Shown: piece after piece, positions 37,403-49,952 of the stretch | Layout: every line of letters begins with the position of its first letter | How positions within the stretch are numbered: position 1 is the first letter of the stretch | Source: Thamnaconus septentrionalis | Taxonomy: Eukaryota; Chordata; Actinopteri; Tetraodontiformes; Monacanthidae | Length of the DNA: 64,000 nt | Reading direction: 5' to 3' | Assembly: GCA_009823395.1 (NCBI GenBank) | Contig: CM020503.1 | Location: 9,080,001 to 9,144,000, forward strand | Program-made: the position numbers and the translations under genes | Notes under the pieces: model-generated | Databases searched by the model: none | The model's input: only the letters and a program-made list of their open reading frames with translations | What the model was told of the DNA's origin: nothing

Positions 37403-37582
37403 CTTGGACCGGAAGGGCTCGGGGAATCCTCCGTGCGGAATGCCCACGTATCCCTGCAGGAACTCCACCACAGACAGCGGGAAGGACAGCTCGTCGGCCC
37501 TCTCCTCCACCTCGGCTCGCGTCAGGTTGTTCTGCACCATGAACTGGGCCAGGTCGCCCACGATCTTGGAGGACGGCGTCAC
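37403..37582 (-). CDS. pc: pc exon F (catalytic Thr908, residues ~907-966)
   Basis: This 60-codon exon in phase 0 has a CACCTTCAG acceptor (the exon starts GTGACG) and an AAG|GTGAGT donor. It begins [19 protein letters not shown]. The threonine in the second codon corresponds to Thr908, the residue that shuttles a proton between pyruvate and biotin in PC enzymes. The exon ends [16 protein letters not shown], an almost invariant PC motif. About 30 bp past its donor an inverted MITE copy begins (37152-37373). Confidence 0.97.
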
Positions 37583-40500
37583 CTGAAGGGAGGACAAAGA
37601 GGACAAAGAGGACAGCTGGCATGTGAGAAAAAAAAGTGACACGGGCCATTTGTTAGAGTAGCGAGTAAAATGGAAAAAAAAAAAAATGCACATATGGATG
37701 CGGACCTGCTGCGTCTCTGTGGAGTTCACACCAGGCTGGAGAGTTGAATTTCTTTGTTTTGGGTTGAGCAGAACCGTTATTGTTTCTTTTTGATGTGTGA
37801 CCAATGGCCTTTTTAATCTACAGAAAATTAGACACTCTCACGGAGAATTTGCTTACAATAGCTCTTTTTTTTTGGATGCCGTTGTTTCTGTTTTTTGTTT
37901 TTTTTTGCATTCTGCTTCACGTTGAAAAGGTCACGCTGTGTGGTTTCCTGTCGGTGGGTCTGCAGGTGGAGCTGCACGGAGACAGAGAGGGCCCGCGACA
38001 GAGTGTTTGCTTTAATGGATATGCTGTCTATGAAGATTAAGAGAGCTGAGTGACCTCCGAGACAGGGGGAGAGTGGGAAAGGCGAATGAGGAATGAAAAG
38101 ATACCCACATCGATACAGTCTCCTTAATCATTTGATTTGGCAGCCGGGAACTAAACTACACAGGGTTTTTGTCTGTGAAAACGGGGCCGGAGCTAAAAGC
38201 GAAGAAGTGGAGCAAAGGCGGAGTGGAGAACACTTTCATTAAAATCACATGTATTCATTCTTTCATTATTTATAATGGCATATCATTATGGTAATGGTGG
38301 TCTCTAGTAGCATAATGGGGATAGGTGGAGTCTTTTTTGACCACAAACACGAGACTGATTCAAATGTCAATAACATGAACTGCTCTTTTGTAAGAAATAG
38401 ACAGGCAGACCGGTGTGTCCTAAATGTCCTTATTGGTATTCCAGCCAGGAAAAATAAATCACAAGTCACGTGTGTCAACCAAGTAAAGCACACCAACAAC
38501 TAGAAGACAACCCAGTGAAGCAACTTGATGTAATCTTGCCATTTGGAGCTCCTTTTATCAGTGTTACAACATTGACCTGTCACTGAACGACTTCAAATCC
38601 AACCCAGAAATCTGGACTTCCCTTTTGCCAACCTCCATAGACAAAGTGATTCAGTCTTCCTTTTCCATGAACCCCTCAGAGCTTCCTTTAAGGCAGGAGA
38701 AGTCAGAGGAACAAGAGAAGGTCAGGAGCGACAAAATCATGAAGGTGCTGGAGATGAATGCCACTGTGGGGGCAGTTTTATCAGCACTTTCACATTAACA
38801 GAAAAACACAAAAACGGCACTAAAGGATTCCCTCTTATTTCCTTTTACTTGACTGCGACCGGCTTTGTCGACACTTCAGTCCAGAGACGAATTGGTTTCT
38901 CCACAAACAACTTCTGCCTGCCCTTTCCAACAGGTTTTTGTGGGCTGTTTGCCACATGGTGATGTAGGACGGATCCAAGAGAGCTGAGACAACCGGGCCA
39001 AACAACAAGAACCCGATGCCGATGTTCTCTGAAACAGGACTAATAAAATCTATTCTTACAAACAATACATCCAACTGACATAAGAGCAAACGCTCTGAAG
39101 CGGCACTCTGGTGTCATCGCAGCTCCCTCGAGGGGTTTGAAAAAAAGTGAGAAAAGCCGAGGGGGCGACGTCACTCCAGTCTTTGAACCACATCAGACTA
39201 GCTTTGGTCTCCAGAGACGACAACATGACCAACTTTACACACAGTCGCTTACAGAAACACCTTTCATGCCAACACATCAGGGATAATGGGTAGAAACAGG
39301 GAGAAATCGTGTACTCTGCCATGCTGTTTGGTATTTTTTTCCGTTTCCTGCAGTTTAAAACATTTATTGCCCCCTCCTGGTGGTGACACTAATTACACAA
39401 ACAGCATTAAAGTTTAATTGGCACGAGGAAGCATATATCTTGTCAAAGCCCAGATTGTTACGGAACAGCCTTCTCCCGCCCATGTTCTTGAAAACCTTTT
39501 ATTGTTGTTATGCATTGCCGGGTACAAAGACGGCGGTCTAAAAAAGCAAAAAAAAGCAAAAGAAAAGAAAATCCAGCCATTCTATAAAATACAGAGATTA
39601 TTTCAAACTCCCTGGCAGGATCTCCGTGGTAGCTAACGTTCAGCTATATAAACTCCCACAGCCCTGCTTTAAAAAGACAGAATGCAAAATGTGCATGTCC
39701 CACATTGAGGAAGGTTAAGCGCCGCATTCATTTGCATCACTTTTGATTCCGACTCCCGTATTAACAGCGCAGGCGAGCGACAGTGGCTTCAGCAGCACAT
39801 CCAGAGATTCCTCATCTCGCCTCTATTTTCTGAGCCGCGCAGGCTCCTCAGCAAAAATAAACCTGAAAACCATCTGTGGGTAGTCACACCAATTTCATGC
39901 AGCCATTTTACTGCAATTCCACTGCGTCTATCTGCAGGATATGCCTCAGATGTTAAAGGGATGAGTAGGTGGGGAGAGGAATTAAACGCAATGTCAAGAA
40001 GTCTAAATGAAATTTTACTCCACTCGTCAGCCATGCCGCATTTACCTTAAAGGCCCGTTGTGTAACATTCACCAGTGAGTATAGGTGGAAAAAAAAGCTT
40101 AAAATTCATATGCAAGTTGCAAATTGTCATTGAAAAAATAAATAACTGCATTGTTTGCTACGAATAAAGTATTAAACTTAAAGGCAAAGTACTAAGGCTA
40201 ATTTTCATGTTAACTTGCAGGCAGTTTGCAAACTGCTCAATTTAGTATTTAGATGTTAATGGTGAATGGAGGTTCATGTGGTCGGCCGTTATTATGATTT
40301 ATTAAATAATAACAATGACATCAAAACACTAAAGCAAGCAAATCTGTGTGTGTAAGAAAGGTCTGCACAATGTGCACATGAGCCCTAGCAGTCATGAGAA
40401 TTAACCAAAAACTGTTTGAAAGTGAGAGATCCCTTTAAGAGTCGGTCTACTTGATAAAGGCAGAAGTTTCAACAGCAGTCAACAGAACACGGCTCTGCAG

Positions 40501-42629
40501 TTGGCTTTGTCAATATTCCCCTGGCATCGCAGCTAATAATGAAGATGCGAGACCAAGTAGGACACGACTTCTGATGAGATTAAAATGTTGGCAGTGACAC
40601 AGAAGAAGTGGCTAGATTTCTGCAGGACTGGAGATACAGCTGTCAAATTTACTAAAGCAATAGGGAAAAAGTGAGTGGAGCAATAACATTGTGTGGCTAA
40701 ACCACAACATCACTGATATGCATTACAGGTAGACATGTTCACACTTTGTGTTCATACCGTGAGATGTTACTCGCACTGCACCTGGAACATGTATACATGC
40801 CAGAGCACCAGCATGTACTGATTCGCTAAAAACCTGGAATCTTGGTCGTGTTCAGCTTCTTGTTGATTTAATGTCAAGAACTGAAAGTTGGAAGAGGTCT
40901 GAGATTCAATGTGCAGACAATTAAAAAATGTAGAAATGTAATATTGATATGATTGTTAAACTAAAGTGACTTGTGCTTTAATTACATGACCATGCTGCCT
41001 TAAATAAAGAAGCAGCAGCAACAGCAGCAGCAGCTCAGCCGTGGGACCAGAGGAGACCTGGAATTTCTTCTCCACTGTACATGAAACAGATGAGGCCCTT
41101 ATTTTCTGCTTGTTACGGAGATGGTTATTTGAAAACTGTGTCACCGCAATTAATCTCCCGGTGACAAGCCAGATCTTTTAAAGCCGCCCGGGCCGCCTGT
41201 TCAAGCTCCCAACCACTTAGCACATTTTCAAAGGACCCCTGCACACAAATCAGTGCACACCTAGCGAGATAAAAGCCAAGAATGCTTCCTGCTGACTGAA
41301 ACAAGCCGCCGCGTCCCGTTCGAATTTCCCCGCTGCCAAAAACCTAAAGCTCTCTTTGACAGAGCTGGTGAATAGGGGTGGTGGCGGTAATCTGCGTTAA
41401 GAGAATGGCTGATTATTGAGAAGGCTGGAGAAATGAAAGTGGCCTGAAATCACTGGAGAAGCCATTAATTTAGTGTAGCTGCGAAACAAAAGCTCACCGT
41501 CAAGATGCCCGAAATGTTCCTGCGACACAACAAAGCAGCACGACAGAGGATTCCTCATCCACCTCCAGCCTGCCTGCTCTCCTCCTCTCTTTGTTTCCTC
41601 GCTGTCCCCGGAGCCCATTTCTCATATTTCAACCTCAAAGTTAAAAAGTAAGTGCTCTGTTTATAAACCATCTGCACGAGCTAGCCTATATTTTTTCTTC
41701 CCCCCTCAAAAAAAACTACTCCGTTTCCTCACTAGCCAAACTTCTTCCTCACGATTCACCGCCGCCCAGTGTCCCGTTCTCCTTTACCTCCATCCCTCTG
41801 CCAGGAGTTTCCCTTTATCTAGAGTCCACAGTGAAATCAAAAGTGTCACGCTCATTAACAATCACAGTCAATTAATCACCCGCCTAAAACAGTCTCTGGG
41901 CAACGCACACGCAGAGAAGTGGGGAATTTAATTTCGAGTAAGTGTGAGAACGTTTCGTTTTTTTTTTGAAGAAGCGAGAAACAACGGGGCTTGAAAAATT
42001 GGATTTCATACGTGCGTGCATGAGGCTCGGAGTCTCAGCTCTCACCTGCTGATCCTGAATAAGAGACAGTCAGCAGTCTTCTTGTCTGAGTGTCAGGTAA
42101 AGACTTTATTTTCAAGAGGAGTTTTTCTTTTTGGAGCGCTGACTCATCCTGGCGGTTTTCTCTCCATAGCTGCCGTTAACTTTTTTTTTTTTGAAATTTA
42201 CATTTGTGTCACATACTGTGCTCCAAATGTGCTTCAACAGCGAGCAGTAACTGTCAATTTTATGTAGTACACAAAATCTCTTAGTATTGAACCTCAAGTT
42301 GCGGCTGAACTTCAGTGGCCTCAAGCAAAATTTGGATTCAACTTCCAAACTTCTCTCAGGGCCAGAAGGTTCTGGACGGCCTCTGCTCCATCATATTTAG
42401 AGGAGCAGCGAAGCTTGAACCGAGTGGCCGTCCTCCCCCTCCAGTCAGGGCTTTTTCAAAGATCCCTGTTCCACCTGTTAGGGTGACAGAGCCTAAAGCT
42501 GTGGATCAGTCTTCCTAGTTCCATCACAGCAACTAATTCTATCATCTTTTTTTTTTTAAAGGCTGCTGAAGAATCTTTTCTGCCTTGAGTCAGCGCCTGT
42601 TTGTATTTATTTCCATGAAACCATGATTG

Positions 42630-42960
42630 TTTTTACCTACACTTTTCAACTTACCCTGACATCCGCACCATGACTGATCTCAGCCTTTAAAAATCCAGGT
42701 TGAAGACCCACTTTTTGAGACTGGCGTTCACCTCTGACTAGGGTAGCCTGCTTTTTTAGGTGTACTTATTTTATCTCTTCTGTTTTACTTATTTAATTAC
42801 TTTAACACCTTCCAGCATTGCGGCACTCTCTTGTGCTGTTACAAAGCACTTATTGTGTTTCTATCTATTATGGACTGTGTTTTTGCTTTGTTGTAAAACA
42901 CTTTGGGTTCCTTTCAGGCCATTGTAAAGGGCAATATAAATCCATTTGATTTGATTAGAC
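42630..42960 (+). mobile_element. LINE fragment: ORF2 C-terminus and 3' tail
   Basis: At 42697-42741 the frame reads RLKTHFLRLAFTSD followed by TAG, the recognisable C-terminal end of a non-LTR retrotransposon ORF2. It is followed by about 215 bp of 3' sequence with AAAACACTTTGGGTTCCTTT and GTAAAGGGCAATATAAAT, ending in TTTGATTTGATTAG. The frame is broken just upstream (TAA at 42688), so this is a dead, 5'-truncated copy. L2-like affiliation is likely but not proven. Confidence 0.65.
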
Positions 42961-44439
42961 TTACCAACCATGTGTTGTTAAAAGTGATAAACGTGAAATA
43001 ACGTTTCTGACTATTCTTCTAATTAAACACAAACAGGAAGTGCTCATCATGATCTGATACAAATGTTCATCAGTTTCTGATGTTAAAATACATAAATTAA
43101 TAGATAAAATGTGGTGACAATTTTTGCTTTTGTTGCCTTTCCAAAAAACAAACAAACATGGTATTCTCGTGTCCATTTAAGGTTTGCACCAACTATCACA
43201 CTTTCTTGATGCAGACGCACATCTGAGCATTCACAGCTGAATTAAAACCAAGTCGGTCTCACTGTCTTTTGTGAAAATTTAAACAGTCAAATGAAACATT
43301 GCCAGTGAGAAGGAATCATGCTGTTAAATATTATCAAAAACTTTACACTAAAATAGCCAAGTTAATTTTTAATTTCCACCATTTGCTGTGGGATTTAATT
43401 CACTTCCTGTGTTCGGGCCTCTTGCCGGCTCTCATGGACACGCAGCAGCACTCAGCGCTCTCCACGATACATGTCTCCGTGGCCAGAACTTCAACTCGTG
43501 TGCGATCTTACACATCTCCTCACGCTGCCTCGTGTTATTGCACTTGACACACAAGACCCGCTCGCGCCCTCGGCTGCCACCGGCGCTGCACTTTGACCGG
43601 CTCCTTTAATTCATCCGACACCTTCATGTTCCCTTTTTAACTCGCACTCCTCTCCCCTCCGCCGTCTGGCGTTCCCTCTCGCGTGAGGAGAGCATGTTTC
43701 TATCATGCGTATTATATTTTTCTGCATTCAAAAGCTCTCTCCTCTTCTGGGAAGTGCGACGGGAAGTGCGTTTCTGGAAGAGAGACGCCAAAGGCTCGAC
43801 GCACAAACACCAGCAGGCGGAGCGTGCAGCAGAGTGAGGGATGGTACCTGTCAGGAGGAGGTGGGACACGAGAGGCGCGATAACAAGAGGGAGTCTGGGA
43901 GGGGCGGCGGGAGAAGGGGAGCAATATAAAGATTAGAGATACAACAAGCCCAATCCAAAGCGGCGAGGGTGGAAGCAAGTGGCGACGGCCGAGTCGACTT
44001 GAACGGAGAGCGACGTGGAGGATGATGAAGCAGGAACGAGGAAGAATGGATGAGAGGAGGCGAGAGGCAGCGCGGGACGGAACACATCACAAAGCTCGAG
44101 CAGCCCCGCAGCCGACACAAAGTGGGAGATGCCCAGTGTGAGTGCGACGAGAGAGTGAGAGGCTCTCGCTGCAAGAGAAGCGGGAGACGTCAAGTGGGCT
44201 GAAGGAAGAAAGGCAGAAAACACACACACACACAACTTACAGTAGATGATGCTGTTCCACAGTGGGCTCTGAACCACTGACCAGATGTGAGTCCATTTCT
44301 TTTGATTAGAATAAATGCACTGCTCTGTAGAGGTAGTGCTGGTCAGTGCTCAGGCTCACTCCAACACAAGCCAAACAAGGAGGAGGGCTGCTCAGCAACA
44401 CTGGTTATTGCCACATTTCATTTATTTATTTATTTTTTA

Positions 44440-44916
44440 CCTCAAATTTTTTATTTGGGATTGAGCCCCAGCGATAAGACTAGTTCTGGAACAGGAACTG
44501 GCAAAAAAAAGCCTGGATTAATCAGCTCCATAGCGCCCCCTATGTACACAAAAACACTAAAATCGCCATAGCCTCCCCTAGGAAGGTCGTAGAGACATGG
44601 GACAAAGACCCATGTCTTCATTCAGTCCATGCCTAATTTTCAGAAATGCTGACCTTTGACCCCCGACAAACCCAAAGTGAGCCATTTTCACTTGTTTCAA
44701 AAAAAAAATCTCAAAAGGTAAGGTTCTGAAACTGTAAGTGCTATGGACTTCAAAATTTACTATGACACAGACAGGTATCGATGGCAGCAACATCGAGGGA
44801 ATTGGTCAGCAGGTGTCTCAAGGGACTGGCAGGCGTCAGCAGGCTTCTGAAGGGGTCGGTAGGCATACGGCGGCCACACTGGCTCAGTCCCACTAACGCT
44901 GCTTGCAGCTTTAATT
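44440..44916 (+). repeat. unclassified teleost interspersed repeat
   Basis: The block contains TAGCGCCCCCTATGTACAC near its start and ends AACGCTGCTTGCAGCTTTAA, phrases I recognise as recurring in fish genomes. No TIR or coding potential is visible. Confidence 0.4.
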
Positions 44917-45006
44917 TGAATTATTCTTTTACTCTCTAGGCTTTTTCATGAACTGATATGCAGATGACTGATGGTGCAGCTAAGAAAAAGAATATCCTAT
45001 CCTAAT

Positions 45007-45050
45007 CTATCTATCTATCTATCCATCCTCCATCTATCCATCTATCAAAC
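45007..45050 (+). repeat. (TCTA)n / (TCCA)n tetranucleotide tract
   Basis: Imperfect tetranucleotide repeat of TCTA with TCCA interruptions. Confidence 0.85.
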
Positions 45051-47116
45051 CTTGTGCATCAACCAAAACAAGGTGGAAAATTGGGGGGAAACTAATGAGG
45101 TGCTCCTCACTGGCATCTTCAAAGTTATACGAAAAAAAAAGAAACTAGAAAAAAACCAGACGTGACTCATTGAGCTGCAGTCGACACAAACAAAAGGCCA
45201 GATTACTGATGTCATTCTTCACCGTGTGTCCACTGGTTTGCAAGGCAACTTGGTGGATAAAACCAGGGCAAATGCAGGGTGGAGGTGGTGAGGGGGGGAG
45301 GGTGAGGGGGAAGGATCCCATCTGGGCGTGAAGCACAACCATCAGGTTCTCGGTATGAAAACACGCCACAGGGCAAGAAACGCGGCAGGACGCAGGTTTT
45401 GTTGTTGGAGCATTTTTGATTTGGAGGCTTCTTTTCAAAAGAAGCTTTGAGGAAAACAAAACAAGTGCTGAAATCAATAAAGTGATGAATGGTAAAATTA
45501 TGGCGGCCCAGTGGGTATAAGTGCTGGAATATTTTTCACTATGAATATAGTAACCAAATAAATAACATATTCAGTTTCACATGAAAAATCTGCGTCTTTT
45601 TTTTGATGTGGGCCTCACCTACCGCACATTTACTGTAGCCGGCATTTATTTTGTCTTCATCTGTTGAGGTCTACATTGTTAAAAAGATCCAGAAGGTAAA
45701 ATAAACTTTGAATAAAACCACTGCTTAGAATGAACAGCTCCCGTTATTATATTATTAGTTAGGCCCAAAAGCAAAATAATCATAATTTACTTTAACTTTT
45801 GTATTTCGGGCCTCAGCAGCATCAGTACTTTTTCCCCATCCTGTTCTAAAAGCACATGGACGTCACCTGACCAGTCTGTCCTCCAAAGGATCAATAGCTG
45901 CCATCAGTCAGGAGCTCATTCACTTCAGTCGGATGTTGGCCGAGGCTGCTGCAGTTACACACTCGCCATTAACGTCCCATCTCCCATGATTCATCCCAGT
46001 TCCTCTGCTTTCGCAAAACATCCCCCGTTGGTGACGGTGTTCCTCAGCCAATGAACACGTAGACAAAGTGGCTGCAGGATAGCATGAGGGAGGGGGGCGC
46101 TGTCTGACCCTGATTATTCTGAGGAGACTAATTAAATCAGCGTTCCTGCCGAGAATAATCTGAGGGTTTGGGCTTATTAATACACCCTGTCGTTTCGCTG
46201 AGCTCAGGTCCCTCGTAATTGGGAATCAAGTCCATAGATTTTGGCATTTTAGGGAGAATGTGCAGCGAGCGCTCGGCCACACATCTGGAATCACCATCCC
46301 GCTGCAACGGACTGCGGCTTAGGTGTGTTTTGTGAAATATATCTTGACAAGTCGAACAGTCTCCCGAGTGGCTTTTGACGACGAGTGGAATTAAATTAGA
46401 GCCAATGAGCCCGGGCTCATTATCCTTCATTTTTAATCGAGTGCTCCTGTCATTTCAGAGACAACTTGCAATGCGATATCTTGATTTTCCCCAATTCGGA
46501 ACGAGGTGCACCGGGGGGAAAAAAACATTCCAAACTGACAATGACAATTAACAAGCTTGAAAAAGTGAGAAAACGCATTAATGGCAATCACTTTTATGCT
46601 AATACTTCCATGATTAAATGTCATGGAGTTGTTTGTCTTTTTCTAGACGTGGAGATGTGGCGCAACTCTCAAATTGTTTTTCTCATTGTTTTTCTATACC
46701 TCTGGTATGAAGTGGTCTGAAAATGAGGTCCTCTGTCAAGATGCACAATCCTTCACAGAGCGGCTTTCTGCAGCGCTACGGATGAGTGCCTGTGTGGGGA
46801 AAACATGGTTGATGTGTATACCTTGCTGCTCTCTGCACTGTCAGTGTGTGGCCAGTGCACTATATAACTATGTGACTAGCACACTCCCTCCATCTTATTG
46901 ACAAGGCAACAGTGTGAGAGGAGCTGCCATTGTCAAGCTAACAGGCTCCAACAGAGCAGCACTAGGACCCACAGGCACATTAAGCCCACGTTGGCTGGTG
47001 CAGTGAAGCTCGCAGAGTCCTTAATTGAATTGATAGAGAGTATTGGGGGGGTCGGGATGGGGAGAGGAAAACAGAGAGGGGGGTAAGAAAATAAGAGAAA
47101 GCTGACACAGGCAGCA

Positions 47117-47121
<5 letters not shown>

Positions 47122-47151
<30 letters not shown>
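47122..47151 (+). repeat. (GA)15 microsatellite
   Basis: An uninterrupted GA run inside a longer purine-rich block (about 47030-47400). Confidence 0.95.
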
Positions 47152-47154
<3 letters not shown>

Positions 47155-48808
47155 GGAAGTAGAGAGAAATGAAGGAGTCCGGGGTCGTGGCCAATCCAGG
47201 CAGAGAGCAAAATAAGAAGGATGTCGGAGGTGGGACGAGGGGGGCCGAGGGGAGCTGCAAGGAAATGAGAAGGGAAAGGTGGGGAGGAAAAAGGGAGCGT
47301 CTCGATAAAGAGAATGCAAACCAGGACAAAATAATTACATGGAGAGCGTTGGCGCGGGGAAAGAAGGATGAATCTATTAAGAAGCCGTGATGGTAAATAA
47401 TGACGGGAGAGAAACGAGGGAATTAATGCAACATAATGAAAAGCAAAACGGCAGGTATGGAGGTGAATTTAGGATGGGAATGTAGTGGTCGACTGCAGAG
47501 CGGAGCCCCTCTTGCATGAGCAATAGCTGCCTGGATCAGACGAGCGCATGTTTCTGTCGGGGACAACGGTCACCATGTCGGCGGAAGCAATCACGGAGGT
47601 CTAAATTCCTGCCTGGTGTTGGTCAGGAGACTGGCAACGCTACACAAGAGACGCCGAGCAAATCATCCAGCAGGACCTTGAGAGAATCAGCTTTCACCGC
47701 GTTTCCATATGACACAGAGCAGCAACACTTTCAAGAAGAGGAAAATGCAAAAGTTACAACATGCCAGACTTACTTGCAACCCAGATGGAAGAATGAAGTC
47801 TGTGATTCTGGCACACTAGCACCCCAGTGTTACTTATTGGACCTGACTATGGAACTGTGTGTCAGCCCCAACCAAATCATGTCATAATAAGGCTGGATTC
47901 TGGAAAAGGTGCCCAAACCAGTTGAGGTCCCATTGAAACAGACATCAAGTTAGGCAGCGTGTGCAGGCTGCACCAGAATCAAGCTGCACTGTAAGTGGTA
48001 GTGAGACAGTGAAGCAGGTAGCGATGTGTGCAAATGACTATCTACAGCATCTTCACACCATGGCAGTGTAACTCCATACGTTGGTGAATTAATTCAGTAT
48101 ATTAGGAAATAGAGCAATGGAAGAGTTTTTGGATATTTTACATGATTTCAAATATTATGACATATTTGTCTTATTCTGAACTGGTGTGGCTGCATCCCAC
48201 TGATACAACAACTGCTAAGAAGAAATACAATTAGAACAAACACAATTTTTGAACTTGCCCTGGACATCTAACAAGGTTGATTGAGGGTGACTGTACTAAA
48301 AGAAATTCTACACAGAGACTTAAAAGTGATTCCTCATGCAAATATATCATAAATGCATGAGATGCATGAGCAGCTCCACATTCCTTCAGATATAGAGACG
48401 AGATCCACCCAGCAGTGGCAACAATGTCAGCGTTCTTGTTAATGGCGCCATACTGGCGTCTGATTCATCTGAACTCATTTTATGAAAAATGTCAATGGCA
48501 CCACTCAACTCACGCAGTGTGTTTGTGTGCCGTTCGCTAGCAGCAGCGCTTAGCAGCACACCTGTCTGCTGAAGAGACGTTTGGATGAGCATGTCGGTGA
48601 TTCAAAGCAGGTCGGGGAAAAACTGAATTAAATAATGTAACGCTGCTTTATCACAAAAGTGGGACAATAACCTGCTTAACAAAAGACACCCGACGCCTGT
48701 TTTTGTCTCTGGTACGTAATGAAAGACAGGGATGTTGGGGGGAAAACATTTGGACTCTCTGTCCACCTCTGTCACTCCTCTGTGCTTTACTTTGCTCTCA
48801 TATCTCAC

Positions 48809-48895
48809 CTTAATGAGGTCTCCCAGCAGTTTGTTGGCCTCAACGTAGGCCTTCTTCACCTCCTTGAACTTGTTTCCCAGTCCCATACTGTGGGC
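48809..48895 (-). CDS. pc: pc exon E (residues ~878-906)
   Basis: This 29-codon exon in phase 0 has an ATTGCAG acceptor and an AAG|GTGAGA donor. It reads [20 protein letters not shown] and then NKLLGDLIK, which matches the helical segment that leads from the carboxyltransferase barrel into the C-terminal conserved carboxylase region. A 0.9-kb intron separates it from exon D, and the 11.2-kb intron follows it. Confidence 0.97.
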
Positions 48896-49794
48896 CTGCA
48901 ATGAGCCGCAATGGAACAAAAAGCAACGTGAACCAAAACAGTAAAAATAAAGAAAAAAGGAAAATAAAACTACACCAACTCTTTCTTCTACCATTGGGGA
49001 GAGAAAGTCAAAGCTCCTGTGTAATTAGGGTGGAACTGCCTATTTAAGGCTCATGTTTGTGTTTTCAAACCACAGCTTTAGGACTCATGGGGGGATATGC
49101 TGCACTTTCCTGTTGTATGCTATCATTTTGTAAATACAGAGAGGGTCACACCTGGACGCTGCATTGAGTACCTTCATATTTTTGTTTCTGTGACTGTGCA
49201 AGGGGGTGAATCATGAATCATCACCATCTAAAATATTTTGTCAGAAATTCCTATTTGTATGTTTTTTAATTTTGAAAGAAACTCATTAAAGCTTCTGTAT
49301 TATCTGTGTTTTCGGATGATTATTTTCCATCCTGGACTCCAGTGCAGCAGCCTCACAATACTCATAATAATAATGGCAATAATTGTTTTTTAATAATCCC
49401 ACTGGTACAAGACGGTTGTGAGATGGTCTGTCTGCAGTCACTAACCCAGTACAGCCCTTTGTGATGTCACAAGGGTCTGACTTCTGAAGACTGGAGTGTT
49501 CAAGCATAGACTTTCTGGAGAGTATGAGCAAAAGCAACAAAAGAAGGAGTTCATTGACAGGCTGGAGACGTGGGTTATTATTAAGCTACATCGGTAAAGG
49601 GAATTCTGCAGAATATGGGACCTTAAAAGGGCAGACAAGAAAACTTTTTCTCAGTAGGAGAACATATTTTCACTGAACTTAAAGCCTTTTTTGGCGTAAA
49701 AACCCATTCAATGTCAGAAGTTAGAAAATACACTGAGGCATTTATTTCCAGCGCTGGGAACACAATACACAGAGCCTGAATAGGTGTGCTGGAC
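48896..49794 (-). other. pc intron D-E
   Basis: This 0.9-kb intron contains one likely mobile-element fragment (about 49310-49633), listed separately. I see nothing else recognisable. Confidence 0.8.
49310..49633 (-). repeat. possible MITE fragment with GGTCCCATATT end
   Basis: On the minus strand the block begins TTTTAAGGTCCCATATTCTG, an end sequence shared with 10941-10960 (TTAAAGGTCCCACATTATAT). The other end is not clearly defined. Confidence 0.35.
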
Positions 49795-49952
49795 CTGGAA
49801 GTGAAGGTTGGTGTACTGTCCTCCGGGGATCTCGTTCTCATAGACGTCAGCATTGCCAGATTTCATGGTGGCTGTGCAGTCGAAGGGAGCGTACAGGCCT
49901 CTGGCTACCTCCCAGTATTCACTGTAGTCAAACACCTTCTCCAGCGCGATGC
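49795..49952 (-). CDS. pc: pc exon D (end of carboxyltransferase, residues ~825-877)
   Basis: The exon is 158 bp (two bases plus 52 codons) with acceptor GCGTTGCAG. It reads [20 protein letters not shown], then the conserved [15 protein letters not shown]. The donor is CAG|GTCCAG, a GT donor with poor extended consensus (no A/G at +3 and no G at +5). Phase and the conserved join HFQ|AHSMG to the next exon nevertheless fix this boundary. It is the weakest-looking donor of the eleven exons. Confidence 0.96.

Larger units (their letters stand above)
37583..48808 (-). other. pc intron E-F (11.2 kb)
   Basis: This is the longest intron in the window. It contains a CAG-rich tract (about 41010-41035), a LINE ORF2 end plus 3' tail (42630-42960), an unclassified interspersed repeat (about 44440-44916), a (TCTA)n tract (about 45007-45050) and a (GA)15 tract with flanking purine-rich DNA (47030-47400). 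A CpG- and GA-rich block lies at about 43620-44230. The segment about 46100-46640 is rich in TAATTA-like homeodomain-type cores and free of obvious repeats, so it could be a conserved non-coding element. That cannot be tested without a comparison. Confidence 0.8.

Noticed and set aside
40048..40440. Possible TIR element starting TTAAAGGCCCGTTGTGTAAC
   Set aside because: Only about eight bases at the possible far end match; this is insufficient to define an element.
46933..47329. Long minus-strand frames rich in Ser, Leu and Pro
   Set aside because: They are translations of the complement of a purine-rich block with a GA microsatellite.
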